A DNA stretch of 64,000 nucleotides from Tribonema minus (GCA_017506865.1 JAFCMP010000079.1:682001-746000), one strand, 5' to 3'; shown: positions 23,901 to 34,736, numbered from the stretch's first letter. Made by a program: numbers and translations. The notes: generated from the sequence alone by a model not told the origin.

Positions 23901-25561
23901 CAGCGGTAGCCCTGCGGCGACGGCTCCAGCAGCTCCTCCAGCGTGTCCGGCAGGCGCTGGTACATGTCGTCCTTCTCCATGTCGTTGAGGTACACGATGC
24001 CGCCCTTGGCCCTGCCGCCGCGCGTGATGTCCACGCGCACGTCCGCGCCGCCGTCGTGCGCCGCCGTGGCGTCCAGCAGGCGCGCTGCCGCCGCGGCAGC
24101 AGCGGCAGCGCTCAGCGGCGGCTGCGCCAGCGCGCGCGCCACGGACGCCTGGAACGCAGCCTCGGAGCTGCGCGCCGCCTGCAGCCGCGCCAGCACGGCG
24201 AACGCGTCGAAAGCGCCGGAGCCGACGCCAACGGGCGCGCCGTCGATGTACAGCGCGTCCGGCGCGAGGCGTGCGTGCCGCACGCACTGCGCGAGCATCG
24301 CCGCCTCGTCGCGCGCGCCGGCGCGCAGCTTGAGCGCGCTCACGGCGCCGGCGCGCGCGGGGAAGTTCTGCGCGAGGTCCTCCAGCTGCGCCGCCGGGTC
24401 CGCGGCGTCCGCCACGCTCTGCGCCGCCTGCAGCGCGATGTCGCGCACGCTCCACACGCGCAGCCCCGCGCCCGCGGCCTCCGTCTCGCTCCTGTCGGCG
24501 GCGTCTGCAGCGAGCGCGGCGCGCAGCACGTGCAGCTCGCGGCTCAGCTCCGGGCGGTGCGCTGCCAGCGCGGCAAAGCTGATACCAGCGGTGGCCTCGC
24601 CGGGCGCGCCGAAGTCGAAGGCCGGCGCGCCTGCAGCAGCAGCGGCATCGGCAGAGGAGGACTGTTCCGCGGACTGTCCCGCCGCCGCCGCGTCCAGCTC
24701 GTAGTTCTGGTACTCCATGTTCTTGATGTCCAGCGAGACGCCCCAGCCGTGCAGCGGCGAGCGCGGGCGCGCGGCGGCGTCCTGCGTGTACGGCAGCGCG
24801 TGGCGCAGGACGTAGCGCACGCGCCCGCGGCCCGCGGCTTCCGCGAGCGGCGCGTGCAGCGCGCGGAACGCCGGCGTCCCCACCGCGCCGTATAGTATTA
24901 CTGTGAGGGGCGGCGGCGATGACGCATCTGCTGCGGTGGGGTAGACGTGGTCGTGCTTGAAGACTTCGGAGTCGGCACCGCCGGGCAGCGCGCGGCAGCC
25001 GTCATCGGAGCATGTCTGCGACAGCGCGTCGGCGAGCGCGGACGGCGAGCACACCACCAGGTCGCCGGGCTGCACCACGGCCCAAGCTGCAGCGCCTGCA
25101 TCTGATGCAACGTGCGTAGCATTCAAGCTGCAGCCGGGCTCAGCAGTCCTGTCAGCCAGCTGCCTGTCGCTCTCTATGGCTGCTGCATGCACTCTGGATG
25201 TGAGCAGGAGCTCCATGAGAGCCTCGCTGCCAGGATCACCGGCTTCCAAGGCTGTGATGGCAGCTTCCTGGTACTGCTGATAAGCGTACGAGGTTGCGGA
25301 TTCGCATGGATGGGAGGGTGGCCACTGCACCTGCCCGATGGCATCGATGTAGTGCCATAATCGCCAGGGATCCGACTGCAATCTGCCCTCGGCTGCTGCC
25401 ACCTCCGCTGCCTCCGCGATGGGGTTGAGGCAGCTCAGTGGCCAAGGCGCATCCAGAGTGACGTGCTGGGTGCGGCCTTCTGAGGGCAGGGCCGCAGGCG
25501 ACGCTATATCCAGCAGAGCCAGCAGCAGCAGGAGCCCGAGACCTCTACCTCGCGCAATCAT
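17969..25561 (-). CDS. UGGT: UDP-glucose:glycoprotein glucosyltransferase (5 exons, 1872 aa)
   Basis: ER folding sensor that adds one glucose to N-glycans of misfolded glycoproteins so that calnexin/calreticulin rebind them. Exons (minus): 25561-23391, 23007-22278, 21937-21226, 20908-19518, 18583-17969; phases agree and total 1873 codons with stop. A signal peptide of about 24 residues ([16 protein letters not shown]) opens the protein. The long N-terminal part matches the thioredoxin-like sensor region, including [19 protein letters not shown]. The GT24 catalytic domain runs from about residue 1526: [40 protein letters not shown], the metal-binding DADQ at about 1630, then [30 protein letters not shown] and WLWCETWC. 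Length exceeds the usual ~1500-1600 aa because of Ala/Gly/Ser runs and an Ala-rich C-terminus with two QDEQQP/QEEQQP units. The C-terminus ends VEVAA, with no KDEL-type retention signal. Confidence 0.95.
18618..18641. repeat. Long G run in UGGT intron 4
   Basis: About 24 consecutive G on the plus strand, i.e. a C tract on the sense strand just upstream of the last exon's acceptor, which itself follows CCCCCC. It probably acts as the polypyrimidine tract. Confidence 0.7.
18931..18944. repeat. Telomere-like TTAGGG run in UGGT intron 4
   Basis: GGGTTAGGGTTAG on the plus strand. More degenerate GGTTAGGG and GGATTAGGG words follow between 19360 and 19510 in the same intron. Confidence 0.7.
19401..19468 (-). 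repeat. Copy of the 3' edge of UGGT exon 4
   Basis: The plus-strand segment GTAAGGAGGATTAGGG... through ATATCCCAGGGTCTCCTCGC to about 19468 repeats 19497-19562, which spans the real exon end (coding REETLGYQ) and its donor. The period is about 95 bp. Two weaker CCAGGGTC... copies are visible near 19180 and 19326. Confidence 0.85.
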
Positions 25562-25830
25562 CTCGTAGTTGATGATTCAAAGCTCGAGACCTGTTTTTTG
25601 CGAGTGCGCTGCTGGATCTGACTCAGGACATTGGCACCTCAACACCAGCCCATTTGCAGCATGCCCTGCGCCTCCAGATCCGCCCTCCTCACTCTCGCCT
25701 CCTCCAACTTTGCGAAGTCACAACTTCAACTCATCCTATACCGTAGGTACTGCGAGACGAATCTTCGCAAGGAACCAAATCTGAGCATTGCGGGCGCTGT
25801 GAGCAGCTCTGCACGTCAGAAGCGCCCGCC
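25562..25830. promoter_or_regulatory. Shared upstream region between UGGT and glucosylceramidase
   Basis: Only 269 bp separate the two divergent ATGs, so the 5' untranslated regions and core promoters of both genes must be packed here. No TATA box was recognised. A T-rich patch (CTGTTTTTTGCG) lies near 25593. Confidence 0.55.
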
Positions 25831-28800
25831 ATGGACGCAGCGGCTGCAGAGTCAGCAGAGCCCCTGGGGCCCAGCTACGGCTCCGTGCCTGTGGAATTAC
25901 CAGTGGCCCCTGCCATCACTCGCAGTCTGTCAACATGGAAGTACAGCCTCACAGCGTGCTTCGCAGTTGCGGCGGTTGTGTCAGTGTACCATGGCTCCAC
26001 CTACAGCCCTGCAGCTCCGTCTCTGCTGGCGGCGAGCAACGGCGACACGGCGACCCTGTACCAGACCAGCAAGTACACTGAGGAGCGGCTGCAGGCGGTG
26101 CCTACGCTGGGGGAGCTGACGTCCGCGCAGGGAGTGCAGGACGTTCCAGGGCGAGGGCGTATAGATGTCGACAGCACGGCCAGCTACCAGGAGATTGTGG
26201 GCTTCGGAGCGGCATTCACGGACTCCGCCACCATCAACTTCTACAAGCTGCCAAAGGAGGCACAAGACTTTGTCATCGATGCGTACTTCGGGCCGGATGG
26301 CATTGGCTACACCATAGGACGCATACCCATGGGCTCGTGCGACTTCAGCGTGGAGCAGTACAACTACGATGACGTGCCTGGCGACTACAGCATGGAGCAT
26401 TTCGACAACAACATCGAGTACGACCAGAAGCAGAGGGTGCCTATGATCAAGGAAGCGCTTAAGAGGCAGCCGAACCTCAAGCTCTTCATGAGCCCATGGA
26501 GCCCACCAGCATGGATGAAGGTGAGTGACGACATGATGTTTGCTGCTGTGCCATTTTTGTGTAGCAGGCACCTGAGGACGCTCCGGACGAGGAATGCAAC
26601 ACATTCTGTGTTTGATGGACGTGCGTTTGGGCGCCAGTGTCGCAATAACTGCCAGGTGACCATAGTGGTGATGGTAATATTTAGTTTTGCCTGGCATCCT
26701 TTAAATCATCCATCCTGAGTACCATTTGAATGTGTTGGCGGTCAGCAGCTGCTCGACACATTCCGAGTTTTCCGGTGGGGGCCAGAGCTGTCATGTTGGT
26801 TGCAATCAGCAGCCAAGTATCTAAGCAGCACATGTGCAACACGCACCTGACCACAGCTTGCTCTTTTTCACATAGAACCAACCGACATATCAACAGCTGA
26901 ATCCGTGTAGTGCAATCGACAGCACCTCTGTTCTGTTGGCCAACAGCGCTGCGTGGTGCGCACTTCCAGCACATACTACATACCCTGTGCTCACGCCCCC
27001 CACCCCCCCTTCCCCGGCACCAGCCTTGCTTGCTTACGTCGCCACTTGCTGCCTCCTCTGCGCCTCCGCTGGCTCACACCCCCTGCCCCAGTACCCCACG
27101 AAGGACAAGGATGGCGTCTACCGCCAGTCCATGATTGAGAGCTCGTACCCGCAGGGACTGCTCGACGATCCGCGCGTCAAGCACGCGTGGGCGCTCTACT
27201 TCTCTAAATTCATCTCCGCGTACAAGGCGCTGGGCGTCGACATGTGGGGCGTCACGATACAGAACGAGCCGGAGAACCCCGGGCCGTGGGAGGCGTGCGT
27301 GTACAATGCGTCGAGCACGGGGGCGTTTCTGAGGGACCACCTGGGGCCGGTGCTGCGGGAGGACCACCCGGAGCTGCAGATCATGGCGTACGACCACAAC
27401 AAAGACCACATGGTGGCGTGGACGCAGGTGCGCAGCGGCCGCTTGCGCGAACTGCGGTACTGGTAGATAGTGTCCAATTGTCTGGTACTGTCTAATTGCA
27501 TTGAGCAGTGAGGTTCCGTCAATGCCATACTCGAGTGTTGGTGGTTCGGCGTGGCCGCGTGCGGAGCTGCAGATCACAATGCACAGTCATCAATCACCTG
27601 GCCTCATGGATGTAGGCGCATGGTGCACAATGATGTGTGTGCCGCACCCTGACTTCAACATGCACAACTTCAACAGTACGCCAACAGACAAGGAGAGCAT
27701 AGGTGCGACTATGATACACAAGTTGGATTGTGTGCGGCGGCGCGGGGGGGGGGGGGGGGGGGGGGGCTCTTGAAACTGCATTAGCTGGCATACCCATCAC
27801 GGGCACATGGCGTCAAATTGTGCGGGTTGGGGTAAGGGTTGGGGTTCGCTAAACTTAATCCAGCAGCTGCGTCGTGTAACATGCAGGTGTCGTTCCGGCA
27901 CAGAGCAATGACAACTGCCGTTGCGGATCACATCAGCCTTCGCTGTGTGTCAGAGGCCTTTGTTGAATATACACATTTGAACACTCTTGAAGTTCAGTGT
28001 CGGGCAAAGAGTCACACCACTTGACATCATGCAGCACTGAAATGGTGTACTTCAAAATATTGGAATTGGGTTCGGTGCGCAGATGCCGTGTGGTGCCATG
28101 ACGGTGGCCAGCTGCCTGGCAGTGGAGTTTGTGCAGCAGGTGCTGATTGCAGATTGGGATGCACCATGTAGCCACATCCAGATACTTCAAGTTGCTTTTA
28201 ACTGTGTCCTGTTTGTAGCAGGTGCCATATACTTTGTGTTCTGGCTGTTTCAGGACCGTGGAGAGCAGAACACTGATTAGCAAACTCCAACTTCATGGCT
28301 GAAACAGAACTGGAACGTCTGACAAGTCATCAGCACTCAGCATGCCATCTGAAGTCGTCGCTGCACCAATTGCAGTAGCTGCCGCTGCACCAATTGCAGT
28401 AGCTGTGAAGCGGCGAGATCGTAGACGGATTTTACACCTCGATGGAGCGCCCATGACGGCAGAGGGATCTATATTTGCCCTTGCAGTTGCAGCCTGACAG
28501 TCAGCGCTCTACATGCGGCTGCTGTTGCGCACACCATGTCTCTCAGGACCAATGTGACGGTGTGTTGCGCCTGCACATGAGCTAACGCAGCTTGAATACC
28601 CTGCTGTCCACGCCTGCGTAGACTGACGCTGCGCGCCGAGCACCGCTGTACATGGTACGGCCGCGAATTGCGGCGTTTTTGGTGGTGAACCAGGCGCCTG
28701 TGTGCGTGCGGGTCTCGGCTGTATCTCTGCAGTATTGGTGTATCTCTGCAGTATTGGTGTTTGACGGTACCGATCCCGCTGTCTTGGTAACTTCAAGTGT

Positions 28801-30395
28801 CAGGCTGCAACATCAAGTTGAAATTTGCGACGCTCATCTCTTGGGGACATACGCATGCCCTTGGACACATGCTATCTGTCGCCCTGCGTTGACCCTATAC
28901 CTGTAACCTGCCTCACAACTCCCACCAAGCACTGCCCTCGCGCCGCACTGCTGCCGCCGCGCGCGCGCACGCGCAGATCCTCATGCACGACGCCGCGACG
29001 GCCAAGCACAATCAGTCAGACTAGCGCTAACCTCAGCCTCATATCTACCCCTGCGCGCCTCGCATCTCTTACCGAGCACTGCCCGCCGCATCCGCCGCCA
29101 CGCGCTCACGCGCACGCGCAGATCGTCATGCACGACCTCGCGACGGCCAAGTACCATCAGACTATGCTACCGTAATTATGATACCTGCTCCTGCGCGCCC
29201 CGCATCTCTCACCGAGCACTGCCGCCGCCGCCGCACTCGCGCACTCGCGCAGATCCTCATGCACGACCCCGCTACGGCCAAGTACCTGGACGGCATGGCC
29301 TTCCACTGGTACTACGGCGGCATGGACCGCGGCCTCGACGGGTCGTACGGCTGGGGCAACGTCGAGGAGGCGGGCGCGCTGCTGCTGCCGCACGGCAAGT
29401 TCATGCTGTCCTCGGAGTCGTGCCACTGCCCGTTCGTCGACCACACGCTGGACGGCAGCTGGGCGCGCGCGGAGCACCTCGCGCACGACGTCCTCGCGGA
29501 CCTCGAGGCCGGCGCCGGCGGCTGGGTCGACTGGAACATCTTCCTCGACTACGACGGCGGCCCGAACCACGCCGGCAACCTGTGCGACGTGCCCATCTAC
29601 GCGAACGAGGACCACAGCGGCGCCGTCGTCGGTCCCATGTACCACTTCATGGGGCACGTGAGCAGGTTCGTGCCGCCGGGCTCGCGCCGCATCGCGTCGC
29701 ACGCGCGCGGCGCGTACGGCGCGGGGACCCTCGGCTCGCGCGCCTCGGGCGTCCTGCGCGGCTTCGAGGCGTCGCTCGCGCCGTGCGATGGCTCCGTGCG
29801 CCAGCGCTGGGCGCTGCTGCCGGACGGCCGCGTCCAGCTCGTCGACCAGCTCACCGAGTACTTCCAGTACTGGAAGCCGGTGTGCCTCGGCAGCGCGCCG
29901 GACGTCTGGACGCGTGTCGTGACGATCGTCGCGTGCGACGAGCCCACGGCAGGCGTCTTTTCGCGCGCCGACAGCGGCGCGCTGCGGCTCGACGCCGACG
30001 CCGTCAACGCCGCGCTCGCGGACGCGGCGCTGCTGCCCCTGGAGAACTCGTCCGCGGAGCAGTGCCTCGCGCTGCTGGAGCCGGGCGCGCGCAGCGGGCG
30101 CGGCGCCGGCGTGACGCTCGGCGGCTGCGGCCGCGGTGCGCAGCGCTTCGACGTGGGGAGCGCGGACGCGAAGGGGGGCGCGCCGTTCACCGCGGCGGAC
30201 GCGCGCGGGCAGTGCCTCACGGCGGGGTGGCCGTGGTTCACGGCGAGCGCGTTCGAGACGCCGCGCGGCGACACGGTTGTCGTCGTGCTCAACGAGGCGG
30301 AGGAGCCCGTGGAGTTCGACATTGTGTTCCAGCCGCAGGGGCGCGCGCTCGCGGCGGCGATACCCGCGCACTCGATACAGACGTACGTGCTGTAG
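25831..30395 (+). CDS. GH30 glucosylceramidase, membrane-anchored (3 exons, 722 aa)
   Basis: Retaining glycosidase expected to cleave glucose from glucosylceramide or a related glucoside. Exons 25831-26520, 27092-27427 and 29253-30395 join in phase 0. A hydrophobic segment at residues about 38-55 (SLTACFAVAAVVSVY) looks like a type II signal anchor. GH30 motifs follow: QEIVGFGAAFTDSA, GIGYTIGRIPMGSCDFS, FMSPWSPPAWMK. The acid/base Glu lies in TIQNEPE (about 289) and the nucleophile Glu in MLSSESC (about 397), with AFHWYYGG between. The C-terminal part is longer than in human GBA1 and contains QRW and cysteine-glycine patterns (QCLALLEPG, LGGCGRGAQRFDV) suggestive of a ricin-B-like insertion in the terminal beta domain; that is an inference. 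It is divergent from UGGT. Intron 2 (1.8 kb) carries exon echoes. Confidence 0.93.
27744..27766. repeat. G run in glucosylceramidase intron 2
   Basis: About 23 G in a row on the sense strand, so unlike most such tracts here it cannot be a polypyrimidine tract. Confidence 0.8.
28360..28404. repeat. Direct repeat of 21 bp in glucosylceramidase intron 2
   Basis: GCTGCACCAATTGCAGTAGC occurs at 28360 and again at 28384, three bases after the first copy ends. Confidence 0.9.
28721..28759. repeat. Tandem direct repeat of 19 bp in glucosylceramidase intron 2
   Basis: TGTATCTCTGCAGTATTGG is present twice in direct succession. Confidence 0.9.
28905..29158 (+). repeat. Two copies of the intron end plus 5' edge of glucosylceramidase exon 3
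   Basis: The real junction CGCGCAG|ATCCTCATGCACGACC at 29253 is preceded by copies at about 28978 and 29121. Each carries the same GAGCACTGCC/AAGCACTGCC lead, CG-rich tract, CAG and the exon start coding ILMHDxATAK. Spacing is about 132-143 bp. The copies diverge after about 35 exon bases. If used as acceptors they would give a stop or a frame change soon after. Confidence 0.9.
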
Positions 30396-31473
30396 CGCGC
30401 ACGCACGCGCTGCAAGTGCACGCACCCATGCTGTGATGCATACGCGAGTGGGCGCGCAAAGTCGTGCAGGCAGCGGCGGCGGCGCGGCAGCGGCGGCGCG
30501 GCGGCGGCGGCGACCACGACGGCGGCGGTGACTGCGGCGGAGCGTCGTAGAGGCATCGCGCCCGATCACGACATGTGACCCGGCGAGGCGAGCGGTCGCG
30601 AGCGCTGCCGCGCGGTCGCAACGACGCAAGCGATGCGCTTCAAATGCTGAAGCGACGCACCGCGTGATTGCGCCGCCGTCTGCGACGCCGCCGCCGCATT
30701 CGCGCTGCGCTGTCGGCGTGTGCAGCAGCAGTGCGGCTGGCTGGGTATGGTGCTGAAGGGTGGAGGGCATGCCGAGGCGCCCGCACTGAGCACTGTGACG
30801 CTGATCGTTGTGATGGGGTGCAGACGCATGCACACCAAGGGGGGGGGCATTGGAAGGGGGGAGGGGGGGGGGTTGCCTTTGCGGTGGTCATCCTACTGCG
30901 CACTGAGGCACTGTAGAGGGGGCCAAGTAATCAAGGGGGGGAGGGGGAAGAGCAGGCATCGGACAGACAACTCTGTTGTTGTGGCAGGTTAGCGGGACAG
31001 GTTGGGCGCTGTCGATTACGTGACTGTGCCGCTGGTGTTTGCTTTGCCTGGTAGGCCTGTGTGTTCGGTCAGTTTCAGCGGGTGGTCGCATGTCCCGGCG
31101 GCGACACTCGTTCACACACCGTGGTCGACTCGCGGCACACCCGCGCCCGTTTTTGCCGCCGGCGCGCTCTCGACGTGGGCGTATCAGTAGCCCTCACATA
31201 CACACACACACTCACACCATAGCGTAAATGTTAGTACGCGACAGGTCGCGGCGGGCTCCGGTCGGGGTGACGTGCGCGCGCGCCGCACCGCCAACAGGGG
31301 GGGGGGGGGGGGGGGGGCACAGTTCTGTGGCATGCCCAGATATGCTGACAAAGCGCTCGCCGCTGGAAATGAGAAATTGTTGCTGGCGCTTGACAAACAC
31401 TTGAGGGTTTTGTGCGCCTGGCCCTGTTAGCTGAGTCTTCGGATGGCTTTTTGTTGCGACCTTGTTTTTGAAG
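30396..31473. other. Intergenic region downstream of glucosylceramidase
   Basis: No gene recognised. CG-rich trinucleotide sequence at 30470-30700, a G-rich patch at 30838-30870, another near 30938 and a run of about 19 G at 31299-31317 are the visible features. Confidence 0.6.
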
Positions 31474-31481
31474 CCATGTAC

Positions 31482-31654
31482 TTTTTATTAATTCTCGCTG
31501 AGGGCGCGAAAAAGCCCAGATGATTGGCATCTAGCTGTAAGGAATCTACATGTCGTATGACAGTCTGAAAGTGTCGCAACAACAACCACTCAAACGCCGC
31601 CGCCGCCAAATGGCATCTCGGGGTCCTCCCCTACGTCCTCCTCCATGTGCCCCC
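31482..31654 (-). mobile_element. Truncated non-LTR retrotransposon copy (tail type 1), inverted
   Basis: This is the reverse complement of the 3' end of the element at 32317-33516, including its GCGAGAATTAATAAAA tail with one or two base changes. It is flanked on both sides by CCATGTAC (31474-31481 and 31655-31662), a perfect 8-bp target-site duplication. The copy is 173 bp long, so almost the whole element is missing. Confidence 0.9.
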
Positions 31655-31662
31655 CCATGTAC

Positions 31663-32308
31663 CTCAAAGCGTCCATTAGCACTCTTGGTACATGTATGTT
31701 CCCATTTCCTTGTGCTGGGTGTTTTGTGTGTTGAATTGTATACATTTGACGCATAGACGACGTTTTTTACAAGCAGAACTCCACATGCCAAGTATCTCCT
31801 GATGCAACATAGGCTCAGTAGTACTCCTAGTTGCATAGCATCCTCCAGATTTGTGAAAAGCACGCAATAGCTGATGTTGGACAGGTTTCGGTGAGGATGG
31901 GCAGCGCCGTCAGATGAATGTATATCTTGCCCCATCACATTTAGAACAAAAAACAAGCCAGCCCACAGATTGAGCTTCAGTGATGCAGCAGAGAGACATC
32001 TACTCAATGTGAGGTCATCAAGTCGCCTACATGTTGGCATGATCAAACATCAGCACCATCATGCATCCATGGCACTGCCATGACCTGCAACAACCTTGTG
32101 CAGCTGCAGCTGAGTATGCCGCACACGAGCAGTGACAGCACTGATGCAGTTGATGTCATCTATCTGGTGCAAAGTATCAGGCTGATGAGCAGCTAGCCAT
32201 TCACCTGATCAAGACTTGACCCCTTTTGGGAGCCACAATGATTGCCGCAACATCAGAGATGCCTAAAGTTGACATACTTGTACACACTTCGACATAACTA
32301 ATACTTCG
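31663..32308. other. Intergenic sequence between two retroelement copies
   Basis: AT-richer than the gene regions. No gene recognised. It ends with the palindrome ACTTCGAAGT, which overlaps the target duplication of the next element. Confidence 0.5.
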
Positions 32309-32316
32309 AAGTACAG

Positions 32317-33410
32317 CGCTAACGCCACTGCAGCAGCAACCACCTACGCAGCAGCCGCCGCTGCGGCCGACAGCAGGTGGTGGCACTGGTGCGGATGCTG
32401 CTTGCGTACTTGACGCCAGTGCTCTGCAGTTGCAGTGTAGCCTGAAGCGCCCCAATCAGAGTGCGCTTGCAGATGCCGTCGCTACCGAGCTTGCAGATAA
32501 GGTGGAGGCGGACCTGCAACAGCTGCCGCAGGGCACGCAACGCACGCAAGCACTTGCTCGATTCCGGTCGCAGCGCCACATGCACTCGATCGGCATGGCA
32601 TTCCTCAACGAGCCCATGTACTCCACAACGGCTTCGTTCGATGGCCTATCCTGGCAGCTGGCCGTCAAACGCGCCATCGGAGTAGAGGAGCAGACGGCAG
32701 GCTGCAAGCTGTGCGGGAAGTCGCCGGGCGGCACCGTGCATGCACGGCTGTGTCAAGCGCCACGCGTCAAGGCGCACGACACCATTGTCCACAATAGCGT
32801 CAAGAGGGCCACGCAGCGCCTCCTGCGGCAATACCTCAAAACGGGACTGGTGGACGAGGACTACACGCCGTTTCTGGGGTCCGCCGGGCCGCCGGGGAGT
32901 CGCAGGATGGACATCGTGCTGCCTGCCGACGCCTTCCCGGTGACCGGCTACGACGACCCGACACGCCACCTACCGCTCATGGTGGACGTTACCTGCTTCG
33001 AGGCACAGGTGGCGTCGCGGGCGGCGAAGACTGCAGCAGACCCCGAGCGATGCTGCCGCGACCAAGAGGCCGCCAAGACTACCCACTATTCTGGTCATTA
33101 TGATCAGAATTGCTACAAACTTGCCACATTGGCAATAGGGTCATTTGGCAGCATCGGGGAGCAGGGGCGGAAGCTGCTGGAGGCTGTGGCGACGGAGTAT
33201 GCCAGCAGGATGTCAGTGCCCGGAGGAGCGCGCCCTAAAGCTCTCAAGGGCATCGCCCTGGCGCGCTTACGCTCGGCACTGTCGGCAGCGCTCCACATGG
33301 CGTACTCTGGCCGTGTCATGACACACATGGCAGAATCCAGGGGGGGGGGGCACATGGAGGAGGACGTAGGGGAGGACCCCGAGATGCCATTTGGCGGCGG
33401 CGGCGTTTGA
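32317..33410 (+). pseudogene. C-terminal part of a retrotransposon polyprotein
   Basis: The frame is open through the 5' junction and stops at 33410. There is no start codon of its own in a plausible place. A zinc-knuckle-like CKLCG...HARLC is followed by HNSVKRATQRLLRQ, RRMDIVLP and PLMVDVTCFE, the order seen downstream of the reverse transcriptase in many LINE-type proteins. The upstream catalytic domains are missing, so the fragment cannot move by itself. The last third is repeated in the copy at 33715-34162. Confidence 0.7.
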
Positions 33411-33516
33411 GTGGTTGTCGTTGCGACACTTTCAGACTGTCATACGACATGTAGATTCCTTACAGCTAGATGCCAATCATCTGGGCTTTTTCGCGCCCTG
33501 AGCGAGAATTAATAAA
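32317..33516 (+). mobile_element. Non-LTR retrotransposon, 5'-truncated, longest copy (tail type 1)
   Basis: It begins directly after AAGTACAG (32309-32316) and ends with AATTAATAAAA directly before another AAGTACAG (33517-33524). The body holds the 3' end of an element ORF followed by a ~105-bp 3' untranslated tail. No long terminal repeats are visible. The reverse-transcriptase core is absent, consistent with 5' truncation during target-primed insertion. Confidence 0.85.
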
Positions 33517-33524
33517 AAGTACAG

Positions 33525-33606
33525 CCAATCATCTGGGCTTTTTCGCGCCCTGAGCGAGAATTAATAAAAAGTACAGTTTTTCGCGCCCTGAGCGAGAATT
33601 AATAAA
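33525..33606 (+). mobile_element. Two very short retrotransposon tail copies (44 bp and 30 bp)
   Basis: Copies at 33525-33568 and 33577-33606 consist only of the last 44 and 30 bases of the type 1 tail. Each is followed by AAGTACAG (33569-33576 and 33607-33614), the same octamer that flanks the longer copies. Confidence 0.85.
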
Positions 33607-33614
33607 AAGTACAG

Positions 33615-33708
33615 TTTGCGCGCAGACTAGGCTGCTGCGTTGACGCAAGCTTTTCGATTGCATAGGCAACCCGGCCTCCCTTGGGCCTTTATAAATACAA
33701 GTCCATAC
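33615..33708 (+). mobile_element. Truncated retrotransposon copy, tail type 2 (94 bp)
   Basis: Its tail CTTTATAAATACAAGTCC differs from type 1, yet it is also bounded by AGTACAG on the left and GTACAG (33709-33714) on the right. The last 28 bases occur again, inverted, at 45965-45992. Confidence 0.8.
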
Positions 33709-33714
33709 GTACAG

Positions 33715-34162
33715 TTTGCCAAGACTACCCACTATTCTGGTCATTATGATCAGAATTGCTACAAACTTGCCACATTGGCAATAGGGTCATTTGGCAGCAT
33801 CGGGGAGCAGGGGCGGAAGCTGCTGGAGGCTGTGGCGACGGAGTATGCCAGCAGGATGTCAGTGCCCGGAGGAGCGCGCCCTAAAGCTCTCAAGGGCATC
33901 GCCCTGGCGCGCTTACGCTCGGCACTGTCGGCAGCGCTCCACATGGCGTACTCTGGCCGTGTCATGACACACATGGCAGAATCCAGGGGGGGGGGGCACA
34001 TGGAGGAGGACGTAGGGGAGGACCCCGAGATGCCATTTGGCGGCGGCGGCGTTTGAGTGGTTGTCGTTGCGACACTTTCAGACTGTCATACGACATGTAG
34101 ATTCCTTACAGCTAGATGCCAATCATCTGGGCTTTTTCGCGCCCTGAGCGAGAATTAATAAA
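33715..34162 (+). mobile_element. Truncated retrotransposon copy, tail type 1 (448 bp)
   Basis: Near-identical to the 3' end of the long copy (about 33077-33516), starting inside the ORF at KTTHYSGHYDQNCYK. It is bounded by GTACAG on the left and AAGTACAG (34163-34170) on the right, after which unrelated sequence begins. Confidence 0.9.
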
Positions 34163-34211
34163 AAGTACAGTTTACTTGGTGTTGTTTTCCCAAAAGCATC
34201 GTTAAGTACAT

Positions 34212-34727
34212 ACTGCTCGTTAGCACCGAGAGGTGCGGCAGCACTCGCGGTGGCGCTGATGGTGGCGAGGGTGCATCAGGCAGCAAGGGGATGGGAGATG
34301 CTGGCTGTGAGCAGGAGCTGCGGAGTCGCGTGTGGTGAGGATACGGCTTTGGGCAGCAGCAGGGGATATTGGAACATGGGGATACGGATAGCATCAGGGC
34401 ACACTGTAGATCGTTTGCTTGAACACGCAAGAAAGAGAACCTCGGCCAGGCACGTCAGCGGCGTGCTTAGGCAAGGAATCGAGGACCGGGCGCCTCTGGC
34501 CCAAATGTATACTAGAGGCATAACCGCGGTCCTCCGGCGTTTTCGCTCAAGAGATGGAGACATCGGCTACGATAGGTGTGGCTCAGACTGGGTGCCGCTG
34601 TGTCTGCCCCCCATGAGTCTAGTACAAGCCTGCAACGCAGGGCTCTAAGGGCCCGTCCGATTTTAGTTTTTTGCATTCTTATCCAACGCATCAAGCCCAC
34701 CTTGGGGCTGCTATAAATACAAGATCA
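34212..34727 (+). mobile_element. Truncated retrotransposon copy, tail type 3 (516 bp)
   Basis: Flanked by a perfect 9-bp duplication TAAGTACAT (34203-34211 and 34728-34736). The tail CTATAAATACAAGATCAT resembles type 2. An open frame of about 130 codons ending near 34648 (…RRFRSRDGDIGYDRCGS…) could be the end of its protein, but no family was recognised. Confidence 0.8.
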
Positions 34728-34736
34728 TAAGTACAT

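Noticed and set aside
29157..30833. 558-codon minus-strand frame opposite glucosylceramidase exon 3
   Set aside because: GC-rich third positions keep the opposite strand open; the plus strand carries the GH30 motifs.
33715..34162. Long terminal repeats of an LTR retrotransposon
   Set aside because: The repeated segment is the 3' end of the ORF plus tail, in direct orientation with target duplications at each copy, which fits truncated non-LTR insertions.
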